A stretch of 64,000 nt of DNA from Halorubrum sp. GN11_10-6_MGM (lineage in GTDB: Archaea > Halobacteriota > Halobacteria > Halobacteriales > Haloferacaceae). Made by a program: the position numbers and the translations under genes. Location of the stretch: NCBI RefSeq assembly GCF_005435165.1, contig NZ_SGUC01000011.1, positions 24,015-88,014 on the forward strand, written 5' to 3'. Of the stretch, positions 62,319 to 64,000 are shown piece after piece. The notes below the pieces were generated by a model. That model was not told the DNA's origin. It searched no databases and was given only the letters and a program-made list of their open reading frames with translations. The first letter of the stretch is position 1. The number at the start of each line of letters is the position of its first letter.

Positions 62319-63647
62319 ATGTTCGTCACGATTCCGCGCGACGTCGTCGCCGCGGCCGTCGACCGCGCCGCGGCCGTCGACGGCGTCGCCACCGCGACCC
62401 TCGTCGGCACCGAGCGGCCGGAGGAGTCGGTCATCCAAGTGTGGGGGCTACGGGACCTCCGTCCGGCGGGCGCCCCGGACGACGGCGACGGGTCGGCCGA
62501 CCACCGGTCCGCGTTCACGCCGCCGGACGCGACGCTCGCGGCGGCCGGGTCGGTCGCCGTGGGCGACGGACCGGACGCGACAGGGCCGTCCGACGGGGAA
62601 CCGACGGTGCGGATCGCTCCCGTTCCGGAGGACGGAGAGCGGACCGGAGAGACCGTCGACGTCGACGGAACGACGTGGCGCGTCGTTCTCGACGGAACCG
62701 ACGGGCCACCGACGGAAGGGGGCGACGGCGTCGCGATCGTTCACGCCGAGCGCGACGCGCGCAAGCGGATCGACGGGTTGGTCGACACGGACGCGCTGGC
62801 GGACAGACACGTGACGATCGTGGGGCTCGGAACGGTCGGATCGACGGTCGCGGTCGAACTCGCGAAGTCGGGGGTCGGGAACTTCACGCTGATCGACCCC
62901 GATCGCCTGGAGATCCACAACGTCGTCCGCCACGAGTGCGGCGTCGATGACCTCGGTCGGTCGAAACTGGACGCCGTCGCCGACCGGATCCGCGAGACGA
63001 ACCCCCTCGCGTCGATCGAGACCGCCGCCGTCGACGTGACGGAGCGGCCGGGTGCGCTGGCCGACCGGATCGCCGGCTCCGACCTCGTCGCGGTGTGTAC
63101 CGACACCGACCCCTCGAAGCTGGTCGTCAATCGCGAATGCCTCGCGGCCGACGTCCCTGCGGTCTACGGCGGCGTGTACGCGGGGGCGATGGGCGGCGAC
63201 GTGATCCGCGTGGTACCCGGAGAGACGCCCTGTTACGACTGCGTTCTCGGCGACATCTCCGACGACATGGCCCGGGACGAGCGCGTGTCGGGCGAAGCCG
63301 ACTACGGCCGCGACCCGGACGACCAGCCCGGTCCCGAGCCCGGCCTCAGCGTCGACGTCGGATTCGTCTCGCTGATCCAGACGCGGTACGCGCTGGCGAT
63401 GCTCTCGGGCGGGATCGGGGACGGGGACCGAGCGCTCGATCGGGACGTGTGCTTCTGGGGGAACGAAGCCGAATACATATTCGATCGGCCGCTCCAGTCG
63501 CGGTTCGCGACCGTCTCTTACCGCGAAGACTGCTACACCTGCGGCGGGACGGGGACCCTCAGCGTCGACGACGAGCGGGGCGCCGAGACCGTTCTCGACG
63601 GCGTCACCGCAGTCGACGAGGACCCCCGTCCGGGCGGACGCGACTAG
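62319..63647 (+). CDS. E1/ThiF-type activating enzyme with N-terminal extension
   Basis: A 442-residue protein. Residues about 145-415 are a ThiF/MoeB/E1 adenylation domain: GLGTVG (169-174), Asp193, Asn201 and Arg204 (IHNVVRH), Lys216, and the zinc knuckle Cys305/Cys308 and Cys405/Cys408. Candidate thioester cysteines are Cys207, Cys260 and Cys274. About 145 extra N-terminal residues begin FVTIPRDVVAAAVDRAA, which faintly recalls an inactive JAB/MPN domain. It would activate a modifier by adenylation and hand it to the E2. The 3' end overlaps the stop of the convergent gene by four bases. Confidence 0.9.
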   Translation: MFVTIPRDVVAAAVDRAAAVDGVATATLVGTERPEESVIQVWGLRDLRPAGAPDDGDGSADHRSAFTPPDATLAAAGSVAVGDGPDATGPSDGEPTVRIAPVPEDGERTGETVDVDGTTWRVVLDGTDGPPTEGGDGVAIVHAERDARKRIDGLVDTDALADRHVTIVGLGTVGSTVAVELAKSGVGNFTLIDPDRLEIHNVVRHECGVDDLGRSKLDAVADRIRETNPLASIETAAVDVTERPGALADRIAGSDLVAVCTDTDPSKLVVNRECLAADVPAVYGGVYAGAMGGDVIRVVPGETPCYDCVLGDISDDMARDERVSGEADYGRDPDDQPGPEPGLSVDVGFVSLIQTRYALAMLSGGIGDGDRALDRDVCFWGNEAEYIFDRPLQSRFATVSYREDCYTCGGTGTLSVDDERGAETVLDGVTAVDEDPRPGGRD

Positions 63648-64000
63648 TCCTCTCGTTCCACCAGCTGTCCGTACTCGTCGACTTCGTACTCGGTCCCGTC
63701 CCCGATCCCCGGCCGGGGTCGCTCACCGGAGTCCGAGTTCTTCGAGGGCTTGGTCGAACGCGTTCTCGACCCCGAGGTTCGCGAGCCGCCGGAGGTCGAC
63801 GACGAGCCGCCGCCCCCGTCACCGCCGACCAACTCCGAAACGAACCCGAGGACGAAGGCCCCGCCGAAGAACAGGACGGCAACCGCGACCATCGCCTTGA
63901 GGGCCCACCAGAGGAGGCCGACGATCGTACCGAAACCCCCGCCGAGCGGACCCGCCCCCAGCGACGGCGCTCCGCCGCCGCCGAGCGGTCCGCTCGGCGG
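63644..64000 (-). CDS. Gly-rich membrane protein with acidic tail motif (5' partial)
   Basis: The frame is open to the window edge (118 codons seen). In order, there is a Gly/Pro-rich stretch (GPLGGGGAPSLGAGPLGG), about two membrane helices (TIVGLLWWALKAMVAVAVLF, then VLGFVSELVG), a Ser/Thr/Gly/Lys linker, and the tail TEYEVDEYGQLVERED. This tail is very similar to TEVAVNRYGEIVDEED at the end of the interrupted GMN-repeat protein. Family unknown. The true start lies outside the window. Confidence 0.7.
   Translation of the reverse strand, partial: PPSGPLGGGGAPSLGAGPLGGGFGTIVGLLWWALKAMVAVAVLFFGGAFVLGFVSELVGGDGGGGSSSTSGGSRTSGSRTRSTKPSKNSDSGERPRPGIGDGTEYEVDEYGQLVERED

Overview
The window is high-GC DNA from a halophilic archaeon, most probably Halorubrum or a close haloarchaeal relative. 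The proteins are rich in Asp and Glu, and many start codons lie about 30 bases downstream of an archaeal TATA element (leaderless transcripts). The gene families are typically haloarchaeal: a HTH-10 regulator, DnaJ-ferredoxin, AbrB-PhoU, archaeal mevalonate kinase and isopentenyl phosphate kinase, a VLRF1-type release factor and FEN1. I see no rRNA, tRNA or CRISPR array.

Positions 1-44,056 are mostly ordinary chromosome. They hold PhoU-type regulators, the end of the archaeal mevalonate route (mevalonate kinase, isopentenyl phosphate kinase), an Mrp Fe-S carrier, an aldehyde ferredoxin oxidoreductase homologue that lacks its cluster cysteines next to YqeC, and a CobW GTPase. A formaldehyde dehydrogenase faces a formate dehydrogenase. 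Then come a DgcN/DgcA pair for D-glutamate catabolism, PspA, a sugar isomerase/oxidoreductase pair, a pilin, an S1-OB-DHH protein, FEN1 and glycine cleavage genes gcvH-gcvPA-gcvPB (no gcvT). Threonine synthase, 6-phosphogluconate dehydrogenase, VLRF1, cobalamin adenosyltransferase, an Lrp regulator and a DabB-DabA inorganic-carbon transporter follow. Three copies of a dispersed non-coding repeat lie near 15.0-15.4, 33.8-34.1 and 34.6-35.0 kb. Each carries TATA-like boxes exactly 31-32 bases before a conserved GAAGCCCCAG.

Positions 44,127-64,000 are the unusual part. A minus-strand run of tightly packed genes, mostly with overlapping start and stop codons, encodes (in order of transcription) a B-box-like zinc-finger protein, an atypical protein kinase, an eight-bladed PQQ-type propeller, an alpha-solenoid protein, a membrane-anchored coiled coil, two paralogous HEAT-plus-coiled-coil proteins separated by a small acidic protein, and an AAA+ ATPase with a degenerate first ATPase domain. 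Next to it, on the plus strand, lie a 45-residue acidic protein, a ubiquitin-conjugating (E2/UBC) fold protein with its catalytic cysteine, a JAMM/MPN+ protease and an E1/ThiF-type activating enzyme. A HEAT protein on the minus strand lies among them. I propose this as an undescribed haloarchaeal protein-conjugation and signalling locus. That these genes act together is inference from layout.

Between the two halves a 713-bp IS6-type non-autonomous element, with 17-bp terminal inverted repeats and a perfect 8-bp target duplication, has split a small repeat-protein gene. Removing the element restores one uninterrupted 136-codon reading frame. The element carries a membrane-protein gene instead of a transposase.
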